A DNA stretch of 64,000 nt, taken from Bog-473 sp963807675 (GTDB lineage Bacteria > Actinomycetota > Acidimicrobiia > Acidimicrobiales > RAAP-2). Location of the stretch: positions 1-64,000 of the forward strand of contig CAWECP010000003.1 of the NCBI GenBank assembly GCA_963807675.1, given 5' to 3'. Within the stretch, counting starts at the first letter, position 1; each line of letters opens with the position of its first letter. This document shows positions 8,639-18,721 of this stretch, piece by piece. Below the pieces are notes generated by a model. The model ran no database searches. It saw only the letters and a list, made by a program, of their open reading frames with translations, and had not been told where the DNA came from. A program made the position numbers and the translations under genes.

Positions 8639-10994
8639 CAGCAGAACTGTCTTTCCGTCCGACGACCTCACGTCCTCGACGCGTACTGGCGGGCCGCCAA
8701 CTACTGCTCGGTCGGTCAGATCTATCTCCTGGACAACCCGTTGCTGCGAGAACCGCTCCGGGCCGAGCACATCAAGCCACGTCTGATGGGCCACTTCGGC
8801 ACGACGCCGGGGCTCAACCTGGTCTATGCCCACCTCAACCGCGTGATCGTGGCCCGGGACCTCGACATGATCTACGTCATCGGGCCCGGACATGGTGGAC
8901 CGGGTATCGTCGCCAACACATACCTCGAGGGCACTTACAGCGAGGTCTACCCCCACATCACCGAGGACGAAGACGGCCTCCGACGGCTCTTCCGGCAGTT
9001 CTCATTTCCGGGCGGGATCCCCAGCCATGTCTCGCCGGGGACCCCGGGCTCGATCCACGAGGGTGGAGAACTCGGCTACTCGCTCGTCCACGCCTATGGA
9101 GCGGCTCTCGACAATCCGGACCTCATCGTGGCCTGCGTCATCGGGGACGGAGAGGCCGAGACGGGGCCGCTGGCAGCGTCCTGGCACTCCAACAAGTTCC
9201 TCGATCCCGTCGGCGACGGTGCGGTCCTCCCCATCCTCCATCTCAACGGGTACAAGATCGCCAACCCGACGGTCCTGGCTCGGATCGGCGACGACGAGTT
9301 GCGGTGGCTACTGAGGGATACGGCCATCGCCCGATCTTCGTGGTCGGAGACGAACCCTTCGACGTGCACGAGCAACTGGCCGCCGCGCTCGATCGAGCCC
9401 TCGACGAGATCGCGGAGATCCAGAGCGCCGCCCGGCGCCGCACCACGAGTGACCGTCCCGCCTGGCCCATGATCGTGCTCCGTACGCCGAAGGGCTGGAC
9501 CTGTCCGAAGACGGTGGACGGCCTGCCGGTAGAGGGAACGTTCCGTGCCCACCAGGTACCCGTCGGCGACGTCCGCACGAATCCCGAACACCTCGCGATG
9601 CTCGAAACCTGGATGCGCAGCTACCGGCCCGAGGAGCTGTTCGACGAGGCCGGGCGCCTCCGCCCCGAGCTCGCAGCGCTCGCCCCGACGGGCTCGCGCC
9701 GCATGGGCGCCAACCCCCACGCCAACGGCGGGCTGCTCCTCCAGGACCTCACCGTGCCGGACTTCACCGACTATGCGGTAGCCGTCGACCACCGGGACGG
9801 CGTGGGTGGAACCGACCAGGGTGCTCGGGGAGCTGCTCCGTGACGTGATCGAGGCGAACCCCACCACGTTTCGCCTGGTCGGGCCGGACGAAACGGTCTC
9901 GAACCGGCTCGGGCGGTGTTCGAGGCCACCGAACGGGTCTGGGAGGCCGAGATTCACCCGGGCGACGAGCACCTCGCCGTCAAGGCCGGGTCATGGAGGT
10001 CCTGAGCGAGCACCTCTGCCAGGGCTGGTTGGAGGGCTACCTCCTCACCGGCCGCCACGGTCTCTTCAACTGCTACGAGGCGTTCGTCCCGATCGTCGAC
10101 TCCATGCTGAACCAGCACGCCAAGTGGCTGAAGACCTGCCAGGGCATCCCCTGGCGGCGCCCCATCGCGTCGCTGAACTACCTCCTCACCAGCCACGTCT
10201 GGCGTCAAGACCACAACGGGTTTTCGCACCAGGACACCGGGTTCATCGACCATCTGGTCAACAAGAATTCCGATGGGTGCGCATCTACCTGCCTCCGGAC
10301 GCCAACACCCTGCTTTCGGTCGCCAACCATTGCCTGAGAAGCCGGGACTACGTCAATCTCATCGTCGTCGGCAAGCAACCGGCCCTGACGTACCTCTCGA
10401 TGGAGGACGCGGTGGCCCACTGCACGAGAGGTCTCGGTATCTTCGAGTGGGCGGGCAACGACGCCGAGGTGGTTCCCGACGTCGTCCTCGCGTGCGCGGG
10501 AGACGTTCCCACGCTCGAGACCGTGGCGGCTGCCCAGCTGCTCCGGCGGCACCTCCCGTCACTGCGGGTGAGGGTCGTCAACGTGGTCGACCTCATGCGT
10601 CTGTGCGACCAGAGCCGCACCCGCACGGCCTTTCCGACGGTGAGTTCGACGAGCTCTTTACGAGCGATCGGCCCGTGATCTTCGCCTACCACGGGTATCC
10701 CTGGCTGATCCACCGGCTGACGTACCGCCGCACCAACCACGCCAATCTGCACGTGCGGGGTTACCGGGAAGAGGGGACCACCACCACCCCGTTCGACATG
10801 ACCATGCTCAACGACCTCGATCGCTTTCACCTGGTGATGGACGTCATTGACCGTGTTCCCGGCCTCGGAGAACGGGCGGCAGGCCTGCGCCAGGAAATGC
10901 AAGACGCGCGACTCAGAGCCCGCGCCTATACCCGCAGCACGGGGAAGACCCCCCCGAGATCACCGACTGGGTGTGGAGCGATCACGCACCATGA
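8635..10994 (+). CDS. xfp: Phosphoketolase (xylulose-5-phosphate/fructose-6-phosphate), about seven frameshifts
   Basis: The enzyme cleaves xylulose 5-phosphate or fructose 6-phosphate with phosphate to acetyl phosphate and an aldose phosphate, using thiamine diphosphate. Successive frames give LDAYWRAANYCSVGQIYLLD, GHFGTTPGLNLVYAHLNR, GPGHGGPG, the ThDP motif GDGEAETG near 9147, RRMGANPHANGG, WLEGYLLTGRHGLFNCYEAF, SLNYLLTSHVWRQDHNGFSH and YHGYPWLIHRLTYRR. Total corrected length is about 786 aa, normal for the family. Shifts lie near 8680, 9310, 9800, 9925, 10270, 10615 and 10940, in both directions. Its stop overlaps the acetate kinase ATG as ATGA, so the two form a fermentation operon. Confidence 0.85.
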
Positions 10995-12076
10995 ACCTAC
11001 TCGTCGTCAACGCAGGCTCCTCCAGTCTCAAGCTGGGGGTCCTCAGTCCCGACGACGCCATGGTGCAAGCCGAGGACCTCCCGTCCGACCGGGTGACCTT
11101 CGATCCGTCCGCTCTCGGCGATTCCTCGGTCAGTGTCCCGGCCCGATAGATGCGGTCGGCCACCGCGTCGTGCATGGAGGGACGTACTTCGTCGGCCCAA
11201 CGCTGCTCGACCCGGCCACCATGGAGGCCCTCCGCAGCTTATCCCCCTGGCACCCCTCCACCAGCTGTCCTGCCTCCGGGCCGCCGAAATCGTCCGCGAC
11301 GCCGTGGGCGAAGCGCCGGCGGTGGGGTGTTTCGATACGGCCTTTCACGCCAACCTCCCCGAAGCAGCGGCAACGTACGCCGTCCCACTCGAATGGCGGG
11401 AACGCTGCGGCGTGCGTCGCTATGGCTTCCACGGCCTGAGCCACGCCTACGCGTGGCGACGCACGATCGAGCTCATGGGGCATTCCGGCACGGGTGTCCG
11501 GGTGGTCACCTGCCACCTGGGTGCAGGAGCCCCTGGCCGCCGTCCTCGAGGGCCGTTCGGTCGACACGACGATGGGCTTCACCCCTCTAGAAGGGCTGGT
11601 CATGGCCACCCGATCGGGCACCATAGACCCCGGCTTGGTCATCTGGCTAGCCCAAGAGCAAGGGATCCCCGTCGCCGACATTGCGCGGACCCTCGAAGAC
11701 GAATCAGGGCTGTACGCGCTCGCCGGCTCGTCAGACATGGCAGAGGTAGAGGCGCTCGTCGTCAAGGGTCACGGCGCGGCCCCTGCCCTCGACGTGTACG
11801 TGCACCGACTGCGAGGGGCGATCGCGGCCATGGCCAGCGCTATGGGCGGTATGGACGCCGTGACGTTCACGGGCGGGGTCGGGGAGAACGCCGGGGTTGC
11901 GAGCCGAGACGCTGTCGAGGCTGGGTTTTCTCGGCCTCTCGCTCGACGATGACGCAAATGGTTCGGCGCCACCAGATGCGGAGATCACGGGAGCGCGTTC
12001 GCGGGTCAGGAGTTTCGTGGTCCGGTCCCGGGAGGATCTCCAGATCGCATCGGAGGTTCGCTCGCTCCTCGAGTGA
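10991..12076 (+). CDS. ackA: Acetate kinase (several frameshifts)
   Basis: It converts acetyl phosphate and ADP into acetate and ATP, directly downstream of the phosphoketolase that makes acetyl phosphate. The N-terminus has the phosphate-binding VVNAGSSSLK. Other frames give AVGHRVVHGG, FDTAFHANLP, YGFHGLSHAYA, the segment TTMGFTPLEGLVMATRSG and the C-terminal FTGGVGENAG. The product ends LQIASEVRSLLE at 12076. Corrected length is about 361 aa, slightly short for the family. Shifts lie near 11120, 11240, 11530 and 11930. Acetyl phosphate can also act as phosphodonor to response regulators. Confidence 0.85.
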
Positions 12077-12120
12077 GGAGCTGCACGCTTTGTCGGCTCA
12101 CTTTGCCGTTCTCCACAGCC

Positions 12121-13162
12121 CTAGCTACTGATCACGACCTTCAGCGCTCCCGTCTCCGAGGCCCGCCCGAAGGTGTCATATGCAGCCAACATCTGGCCCA
12201 GCTCGAAGTGGTGGGTGACGAACTGGCTACCGTCGAGCTGTCCTGAAGTCATGAGCCGGAGCAAGGTCGGTGTCGAAGTGGTGTCGACGAATCCCGTGGT
12301 CATGGTGACATCGCGGATCCACAGCGATTCGAGGTGCAACGTGGCCGGCTTTCCGTGCACGCCGATGTTGGCGACCCGGCCTCCGGGCCGGACAAGAGTT
12401 GTGCACAACTCGAAGCTCTCCGGTACACCCACTGCCTCGATAGCCACGTCGGCGCCGAGGCCATCGGTCAGCTCCTTCACCACCGCGACGGGGTTATCGC
12501 ACCCGTTGTTGACGGTCACGTCGGCCCCGAAGCGCTTGGCGGCGTCCAACCGGGCATCGGCCAGGTCGATGGCCACGACGTGGCTCGGCGAGAAGAGGTG
12601 CGCACCCATGATGGCGGAGAGTCCGATCGGCCCCGCGCCGACGACGGCAACAGTGTCACCTGGCTGGACCCGACCGTTGAGCACCCCCACCTCGTAGGAC
12701 GTGGGGAGGATGTCAGCCAGCATCAAGACGTCCTCGTCGGCGACCCCGGCCGGCACGAGATAGGTCGACGTGTCGGCGAAGGGCACCCGCACGAGTTCGG
12801 CCTGGGTCCCGTCGATCAGGTGGCCGAGGATCCATCCTCCGCCGCCCAGGCACTGCCCGTAGCGGCCCTTCCCGGCAGAAACGGCAGAACCCGCAGGCCG
12901 AGATGCACGAGACCAGCACACGCTGACCGACTTGGCGCGTCTTCACCCAGGAGCCCACCTCGACGATGGTGCCCACGGCTTCGTGTCCGAGGACTCGGCC
13001 CGGCGTCGTCTCCGGAACGTCACCTTTCAGGATGTGCAGGTCCGTGCCACAGATCGTCGTGGCGTCCACCTGCACGATGACATCGCTGTCGTGCTCGATC
13101 TTCGGGTCCGCGATCTCGCTCCAGCTCTTGCGGCCAGGTCCTTCGTACACCAGTGCCTTCAT
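12121..13162 (-). CDS. Zinc-dependent alcohol dehydrogenase (MDR family, one frameshift)
   Basis: The start is MKALVYEGPGRKSWSEIADP. Catalytic-zinc residues are present in ICGTDLH and GHEAVG. The structural-zinc cysteines lie in CISACGFCRFC, continued across a shift near 12870 by GRYGQC. The Rossmann motif is VAVVGAGPIGLSA, and the frame ends ALKVVISS. Corrected length is about 347 aa, normal for the family, which oxidises alcohols or reduces aldehydes with NAD(P). A DosR-like site lies about 85 bases before the start, so a redox-balancing role in hypoxia is plausible. Confidence 0.85.
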
Positions 13163-13245
13163 GTTCCTGCCTCCTACTCGTCTATTGACTCAGCCATCTT
13201 CCGCTTCTTTACGGAGTCCAGATAGGCCAAAAGGTCCCGAGGGCC

Positions 13246-13261
13246 CGGGAGGAGAGTCCCG
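13246..13261 (+). promoter_or_regulatory. DosR-like operator upstream of the alcohol dehydrogenase
   Basis: CGGGAGGAGAGTCCCG is an imperfect palindrome of the same design as CTAGGGAGGAAGGTCCCG. It lies between the dehydrogenase start (13162, minus) and the 3' end of the GNAT gene. Confidence 0.45.
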
Positions 13262-13292
13262 ACTTGGGGCACCGCCTGACGCCCTGCCGCAC

Positions 13293-13963
13293 CTACTGGC
13301 CCCGACGCGAGGTCATGACGCCGCCCTCCGGCGACAACCCAGCACTGGTTGGAGCGATCTGCCAGCCACTTCGACGTTGCGCGGTACATGCCTCGTAGCG
13401 CTCAGTGAACGCGATGGGAAAGCGCAACGAGACCGTGCCGTACTCGTAGTGCCGCGTGATCGGAAACCCCGAGTGGGTGAAGACCTCGAGCATCGTGAGG
13501 TTCTCCTGAAGCGTGTCCGCCACAAAGGTGGTGACGCCGTGGTCACGAGCCGCACGAGCCAGTTCGTCCAGCAGAAGAGACCCGATGCCATGATGTTGAC
13601 ATTCGTCGGCCACGACGAAGGCAACCTCGGCCTCGGTCCTTCTGGGCACCGATCGTAGCGGCCGACGGCAATAAGTCGGCCCTCGTGCTCGGCCACCAGC
13701 GCGAGGCGGTCCTGGTAGTCGACGTGCGTGAACCGCTCGAGCTCTTTCGATGAGAGATGCCGATGGAGCGAGAAGAACCTGAGATAGCACGAGCGGTCGG
13801 ACAGATGCTCGTGGAATTGGACCAGTGCGTCGACGTCGTCCGGACGTATGGGACGGACCCGGAAGTGGAACTGCTCGATGGAGACCGCGTCGAACTCCAG
13901 CTCGGAGGGGTATCCGACGGGAAGTACTTGGCTTTTGGTCCGGCTCGACGGGCCCTGGCTCAT
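13293..13963 (-). CDS. GNAT-family acetyltransferase (one frameshift)
   Basis: The N-terminal half reads FRVRPIRPDDVDALVQFHEH and SDRSCYLRFFSLHRHLS, typical of the GNAT domain found alone or fused to acyl-CoA synthetase-like proteins and in mycobacterial protein acetyltransferases. After a one-base shift near 13640, the C-terminal half has EVAFVVADECQHHGIGSLLLDEL, which contains the acetyl-CoA pyrophosphate loop (Q/R-x-x-G-x-G/A type). Corrected length is about 223 aa. It may acetylate protein lysines; this is inferred from family resemblance only. Confidence 0.75.
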
Positions 13964-14022
13964 GATTTCTACACCTTTGCTCCTAGACCCTTGGCGTGAT
14001 CGAGGAAGGGACGGGACGTGGC

Positions 14023-14709
14023 CTACCGGATCCGTTGGGGTGACGGGTCACCTGTCCCGTCATGGACGATGACTCGTCCCGTGACTTCGTCGGCCGTGAT
14101 CGCCACGACAGCTCCCCTGGCTCCGCCCGCCCACGGGGCGATCCCGTGCGAGGCGTGCTCGACGAGTTGTTCCGGGTGGTCCACCATGCGGGCAGATCCG
14201 GTCACGATCACGCTCCAGCCCTCGCTGAACACGTCGTCGATGCGATCGACCTCGAAACCCACGGTGCCCTGGGACTCGAGTTCCGTTGCGTTCTTCACCG
14301 TCGTGTTGAAGAACACTTCGCCATTCGAGAACCGGAAATTCACGGGAAGTGCTACGGGGCCGCGGGATACGCAAAAGATGACCCTTCCCACGCCCCCGGC
14401 CTCGAGGTGGCCCCGACACTGTGCTGGCGTCAGTGGTTCGAGAATGGCCCCGGGCAGCGCGCCTGCTTTGCCCAGTGGGCGGCTCCTATCACCGCCAAGA
14501 AGGCTGGCAGGAGACGTCTGAAGGGCGCGGGCGAGCCTGGTGAGCGTCCCGCTGCCCAGCTGGCCGTCGGTGTGCTGCTCGAAGTACTCGAGAAAGGCTG
14601 GGTCCAGTTCTGCCTGTCGCGCCAGGTCCTCCACTGTCAGTCCGAGTTCCTGGCGACGCTGGGTGATCCGTCGAGCGAGGTCTCCAGATTCAATTCTGGT
14701 GCTATCCAT
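14023..14709 (-). CDS. XRE-type HTH fused to a pyridoxamine-oxidase-like flavin-binding domain
   Basis: Residues 5-65 form an XRE helix-turn-helix (LARRITQRRQELGLTVEDLA, then LARALQTSPASLLGG). Residues 95-225 form a split-barrel domain (GGVGRVIFCVSRGPVALPVNF, then GSARMVDHPEQ). This points to a regulator that senses a flavin or related cofactor. The nearer ATG (MDSTRIESG) is chosen over one 15 bases upstream; either is possible. A DosR-like site lies 34 bases upstream, in the gap shared with the divergent acyltransferase gene. No frameshift is present. Confidence 0.8.
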   Translation of the reverse strand: MDSTRIESGDLARRITQRRQELGLTVEDLARQAELDPAFLEYFEQHTDGQLGSGTLTRLARALQTSPASLLGGDRSRPLGKAGALPGAILEPLTPAQCRGHLEAGGVGRVIFCVSRGPVALPVNFRFSNGEVFFNTTVKNATELESQGTVGFEVDRIDDVFSEGWSVIVTGSARMVDHPEQLVEHASHGIAPWAGGARGAVVAITADEVTGRVIVHDGTGDPSPQRIR

Positions 14710-14742
14710 CTTGCGACTGTGCACCTCGGGACGCGGCCGCCG

Positions 14743-14760
14743 CTAGGGAGGAACGTCCCG
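14743..14760 (+). promoter_or_regulatory. DosR-like operator between the HTH-flavoprotein and WS/DGAT genes
   Basis: CTAGGGAGGAACGTCCCG differs from the sites at 5064 and 18606 by one base. It lies between divergent genes and could serve both. Confidence 0.6.
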
Positions 14761-14885
14761 CCGGACAGGGAGCAAAGTCGGTAGCGGCCTGCAGGCGGAT
14801 GCCGCCACACTCTGCTCATGGTCCGTGACCTGGGAAGACAAACCCTGCCTGACGCCCGACTTTCTCGTCGCACGGAGATCTCGCC

Positions 14886-16311
14886 GTGAGGCCCGCCTTT
14901 GGGCTGTCGCCGCTCGATGCCATGTTCCTTCAGGTCGAGTCCGATCGCACCCCCATGCACATGGTCTCGATCGTGTTCTTCGAAGCAGAACCCCTGCTCG
15001 ACGAGCGTGGTGACCTTCGCATCGAGGATCTGCGTCGACTGATCTCCTCCCGACTTGAGCTGGTTCCCAAGTTGCGGCAGATCGCCCGACCGGCTGCTCT
15101 GATCGAGGCGCCCCCCGTGTGGCGCGATGATCCCGCCTTCGACATCTCCCACCACGTCACTGAGCGGCCGTTGTCAGCACCGGGCACTGAGGCAGAGCTT
15201 CTCAAGCTGTGCGCCGAAGTGGTCTCCACGCCCCTCACCCAGGGCCTGCCCTTGTGGGAGCTGACCTTCGTTGAAGGCCTCGAAAGTGGTCAAATCGCCT
15301 TGATCGAGAAGCTGCACCATTCGATGGCGGACGGCCTTGCTGCCGCTGAGCTCGCCATGGTGCTGCTCGATCTCTCCCCGGAGTGCCCCACCCGCCCGGC
15401 GGCTGCCCCCTGGCAACCCCAGGCTCCGGTGCCCTTCGTGGTCGACGCCGCTCGAGACCTTTGGCGCCTGGGCGAGATCGGCGTCCGGTTGGGAGCCTGG
15501 GCGGGCTGGACAGCACTGCATCCGCTACGTCGCGCCCGGACGTGGACGACCAAACTGAACGCGGCGGCAGGCATGCTTCGCGCCGAACCTCTGGCTCCAC
15601 CGTCGCCTCTGAACCATCAGATTGGTTCGGACCGCCAGATTCGCTTCGTTCGATTGCCGCTCGACGATGTGCGCGCCGTCGCCCACGCCCGAGGCGGCAC
15701 CGTCAATGACGTCGTTCTGACGCTTGTGACCCAGGGCCTGCGCGAAATGCTGGGCCAAGTCACCGGGGCCGACGAAGAGGTGTTCAACGCCCTGGTCCCC
15801 GTTGGCCTGGCGCCCGGGCCCGCCCGGGGTATGGCCAACCGGATCTCGGGCTTGCTCGTCAAACTCCCAGTCGGAACCAGCGACGCCGAGCAGACCCTGG
15901 CGGCCATCTCGTCACAGACTAAATGGCAAAAGGAGCAACACCAGGAGCTGGTGGCAGATGCCGCCCTCCGTGCGCTCCAACCCATGCCGAGGTCCGCCCT
16001 GGCCGCTTTGGGGTGGCTGGTCCAGCACCAGCCATTCTTCAACCTGATCGTGACGAACGTGCCCGGTCCGAGCGCCCCTCTACGCGCTCGGGGCAAAGAT
16101 GTTGGAGGCCTTTCCCCTCGTGCCGCTCGTGGGAAACCAGGGCCTCGGTGTCGCGGTCCTCTCGTACTTGGACCAGCTCAACCTGGGCGTACTCGTCGAT
16201 CCCACCATCTGCCCCGAGGTCGACGCCTTCTGCGAGGGCATTGATGAGGCATTCCGTGAGCTGGCCTCGCGGCCGGTGCCGAGCGGAAACGGTACGAGCG
16301 CCGACGACTAA
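14886..16311 (+). CDS. Wax ester synthase/diacylglycerol acyltransferase (WS/DGAT), one frameshift
   Basis: The enzyme transfers acyl groups from acyl-CoA to diacylglycerol or fatty alcohol to make storage triacylglycerol or wax ester. The active-site HHxxxDG motif appears as HHSMADG at residues 144-150. Other family segments are LSPLDAMFL at the N-terminus, GGTVNDVVL near residue 270 and NLIVTNVPGP near residue 390. A shift near 16085 separates GPSAPL from LVPLVGNQGLGVAVLSY. Corrected length is about 475 aa. The start is a GTG. The M. tuberculosis counterpart tgs1 is a core DosR-regulon gene, and a DosR-like site precedes this one. Confidence 0.85.
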
Positions 16312-16355
16312 GTGTGAACCGTTGGGCTGACGCTCCAGAAGTCGGCGCCGTGTCG

Positions 16356-17484
16356 TCACCCGAGCGGAACGGCCCACACCATGCGGGTGCCCCCTCCGTC
16401 CCTCGGGTGGATCTCGAATGACCCGCCGAGCTTCTCGGCCCGATCACGAATGTTGACCAACCCGAGTCCGGGTTGTGCAGCGGGCAACTCGATGCCCGTT
16501 CCCGTCGTCCTCGATTTCGAGGACAGGCGGTCGGTCACGACGAGCGTCACCACATAGCGGGTGGCCCCCGAGTGCTTGCCGGCGTTGGTGAGGCCCTCGC
16601 GCACGACAGCCAGGACATGGTCGCCCACGTGTTGGGGTACCTCGTTGTCGACGGCTCCTTCGAACCGGACCTCGGGGCGGCTCCCCAGGGTTCCCGCCAA
16701 CTCCTCCGAGAGGTGCAGGACGGCTTGGCGCAGGCCGCCCGGAAGCGCGGCGTCCCCCAGCTCGAAGATGGCCGAGCGGATCTGGGTGATGGTGTCGTCG
16801 AGCTCGTCGATGGCCCTCGAGACCCGCTCGACGACCTGGTCGCGCTCGGGCAATCCTCGTGGCGCCCTGCAGGCTCATGCCGACGGCGTAGATGCGCTGG
16901 ATGACCCGGTCGTGAAGGTCACGGGCGATACGGTCCCGGTCGTCGAGCACGCTCATGACACGGACCCGGTCGTGGAGCCGGGTGTTCTCGATGGCGATGC
17001 CGGCGGCCAGTGCGAGGGCCTCGGCCAGTGCCTCGTCCTCGTCGGTGAACTCGGTCGCCTCCTCCTTGTCGGTCAGGTAGAGGTTGCCGTAGACGTCATC
17101 GCGGACCCGCAGCGGCACCCCCAGGAACGACGTCATCGGCGGATGATTCGCTGGGAAGCCGTAGCGGCCCGGGTGTTCTTCGAGGTGGGAGAGCCGCAGA
17201 GGAGCCGGTTCGGTGATGAGCAGGCCCAGGACGCCCCGGCCCGTAGGCCGATCGCCGATCAGGGCCTCCTCGGCCTCGCTGAGTCCGACGGTGATGAACT
17301 GCTCGAGCCCGGTGCGGGTCTGGTTGAGCACCCCGAGGGCGGCGTAACGGGCGCCGACCAGGGACCTGGCCTCTTCCACCAGGTGACGGAGCAGGTCGGC
17401 CAACTCGACGTCGGCGGTGATCATGAGCACCGCGCCCATGAGGCGCCGGAGCTTCTCGGGGTCGTTTACCCGCGTGTACGGCAC
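16356..17484 (-). CDS. DevS/DosT-like sensor histidine kinase with one GAF domain (two frameshifts)
   Basis: The order is a short N-terminal segment, one GAF domain (about 25-180), a HisKA_3 dimerisation helix with ARDLHDRVIQRIYAVG, and a HATPase domain ending VNIRDRAEKLGGSFEI. His114 in NHPPM and Tyr136 in NLYLTDK are 22 residues apart, the spacing I recall for the heme ligand His149 and distal Tyr171 of M. tuberculosis DosS. Heme binding is therefore plausible. DosS has two GAF domains; only one is present here. Shifts lie near 16860 and 16500. The gene is divergent from the response regulator. Confidence 0.85.
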
Positions 17485-17552
17485 GAGGCGGAGCGTACTG
17501 CCGATACACGGGCGTTTCGCAGGAGTGCAGGCAGTGCTGGCACAATGGCCGC

Positions 17553-18191
17553 GTGGCCATCCGTGTGTTCCTCCTCGATGACCACGAACTGGTCCGTGAG
17601 GGCATTCGGAGCCTCCTTGAGAGCGACGGCGAGATCGAAGTCGTGGGCGAGGCCTCCACCGGCGCCGAAGCGCTCGCCCGGGTGCCCTTGGCCAAGCCCG
17701 ACGTCGCCATTCTCGACGTGCGCCTCGAAGACGGGGACGGAATCGAGGTGTGTCGTGACCTGCGTTCGGTCATGCCGGACCTCGTCTGCCTGATGCTCAC
17801 CAGCTTCGCCGACGACGAAGCCATGTACGCCAGCGTGATGGCCGGGGCGGCGGGCTATGTCCTCAAGCAGATCAAGGCACGAGACCTGATCGAGGACGTG
17901 AAGAAGGTGGCGACAGGGGCATCGCTCATGGATCCGAGGGCCGTGGCCCGGGTGGTCGAACGCATCGCCAACCCACCCAAGGTTGATCCGTCGATCTCGT
18001 CGCTCTCGCCCCAAGAGGCTCGCATCTTGGATCTCATCGCCGAAGGCAAGACCAACAAGCAGATCGCCGAAGCGATGTTCCTCTCGGAGAACACGGTGAA
18101 GAACTACATCACCGGACTGCTCCGCAAGCTCAAGGTCACCAGCCGCACCGAAGCGGCCATCTACGCCACCAAGCTCAAGAGCCAGGGCTAA
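17553..18191 (+). CDS. DevR/DosR-like response regulator (NarL/LuxR family)
   Basis: A complete 212-aa regulator. The receiver domain has DDH at 9-11, phospho-acceptor Asp55 in ILDVRL and the conserved Lys in YVLKQI. The LuxR-type DNA-binding domain spans about 148-208, with NKQIAEAMFLSENTVKNYI closely resembling DosR. The DosR position I recall as Lys179 is Asn here (ENT for EKT), while the following VKN is kept. The start is a GTG, 69 bases from the divergent kinase gene. It is the obvious candidate to bind the repeated GGGAGGAAGGTCCC sites in this island. Confidence 0.9.
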   Translation: MAIRVFLLDDHELVREGIRSLLESDGEIEVVGEASTGAEALARVPLAKPDVAILDVRLEDGDGIEVCRDLRSVMPDLVCLMLTSFADDEAMYASVMAGAAGYVLKQIKARDLIEDVKKVATGASLMDPRAVARVVERIANPPKVDPSISSLSPQEARILDLIAEGKTNKQIAEAMFLSENTVKNYITGLLRKLKVTSRTEAAIYATKLKSQG

Positions 18192-18234
18192 CGATCGCCT
18201 GAGTCGTTCGGGTCGGCGAACCGGAACTTCTAGA

Positions 18235-18522
18235 TCAACGCCCCGGCCGAGCCAACTCGAACTCGAGGCGGTCCCGCTCGATCCTCGGGTGCACGAAGTT
18301 CCTCGGAGCCACGTCAATGCCGTGTTCGGCCGCCAGGCTTATGAGGGCTCGGTCGTAGACGACCTCGGCAACCAAGGTCGCTTCCGACAAGACTCCGGCC
18401 CCCAGATCCTGAGCGGGTAGTGCGGCTCGGCAGCTGAGCACGTAGTCGACGAGAGCTTCGCCGGACAGCTCCGTGTCCCATCGGTCCATGGCCCCTGAGA
18501 GGACCTCCACGTACATGCTCAC
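18235..18522 (-). CDS. Hypothetical protein, 95 aa
   Basis: This short acidic protein is not recognised. It is mostly helical in appearance, with ELSGEALVDYVLSCRAAL near the N-terminus and IERDRLEFELARPGR at the end. Third-position GC is high and an intact frame fills the gap after the response regulator. A DosR-like site 34 bases upstream of its ATG suggests membership in the same regulon. Confidence 0.6.
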   Translation of the reverse strand: MSMYVEVLSGAMDRWDTELSGEALVDYVLSCRAALPAQDLGAGVLSEATLVAEVVYDRALISLAAEHGIDVAPRNFVHPRIERDRLEFELARPGR

Positions 18523-18555
18523 GCCTCCAGTGTGTGCGATTGCGCAGAGCCGCGA

Positions 18556-18573
18556 CTAGGGAGGATCCTCCCT
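18556..18573 (+). promoter_or_regulatory. DosR-like operator, palindromic variant
   Basis: CTAGGGAGGATCCTCCCT is nearly a perfect palindrome of the GGGAGG half-site. It is one of two sites in the gap between the divergent 95-aa gene and the membrane-protein gene. Confidence 0.55.
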
Positions 18574-18605
18574 TTCGGGACCCCTCTGGCCAATGCGCCC
18601 GACCA

Positions 18606-18623
18606 CGGGACCTTCCTCCCTAG
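18606..18623 (-). promoter_or_regulatory. DosR-like operator, exact repeat of the site at 5064
   Basis: On the minus strand it reads CTAGGGAGGAAGGTCCCG, identical over 18 bases to the site upstream of the first universal stress gene 13.5 kb away. It lies about 100 bases before the membrane-protein start. Confidence 0.6.
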
Positions 18624-18721
18624 CCCACAGGACGTTTGCGCCCATCCCAGCGAACCCTCAGTCATAGACGATGGATGCAGATCTCCTCACTGGGAGGGAT
18701 CACGAACAAGGAGATACACAA

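Noticed and set aside
8635..12076. Programmed frameshifting in xfp and ackA
   Set aside because: There are too many shifts, in both directions, at sites lacking slippery sequences with downstream stems; error or mutation is simpler.
13174..13389. Minus-strand frame of 71 codons just upstream of the alcohol dehydrogenase
   Set aside because: It overlaps the end of the GNAT gene and the DosR-like site, and shows no recognisable features.
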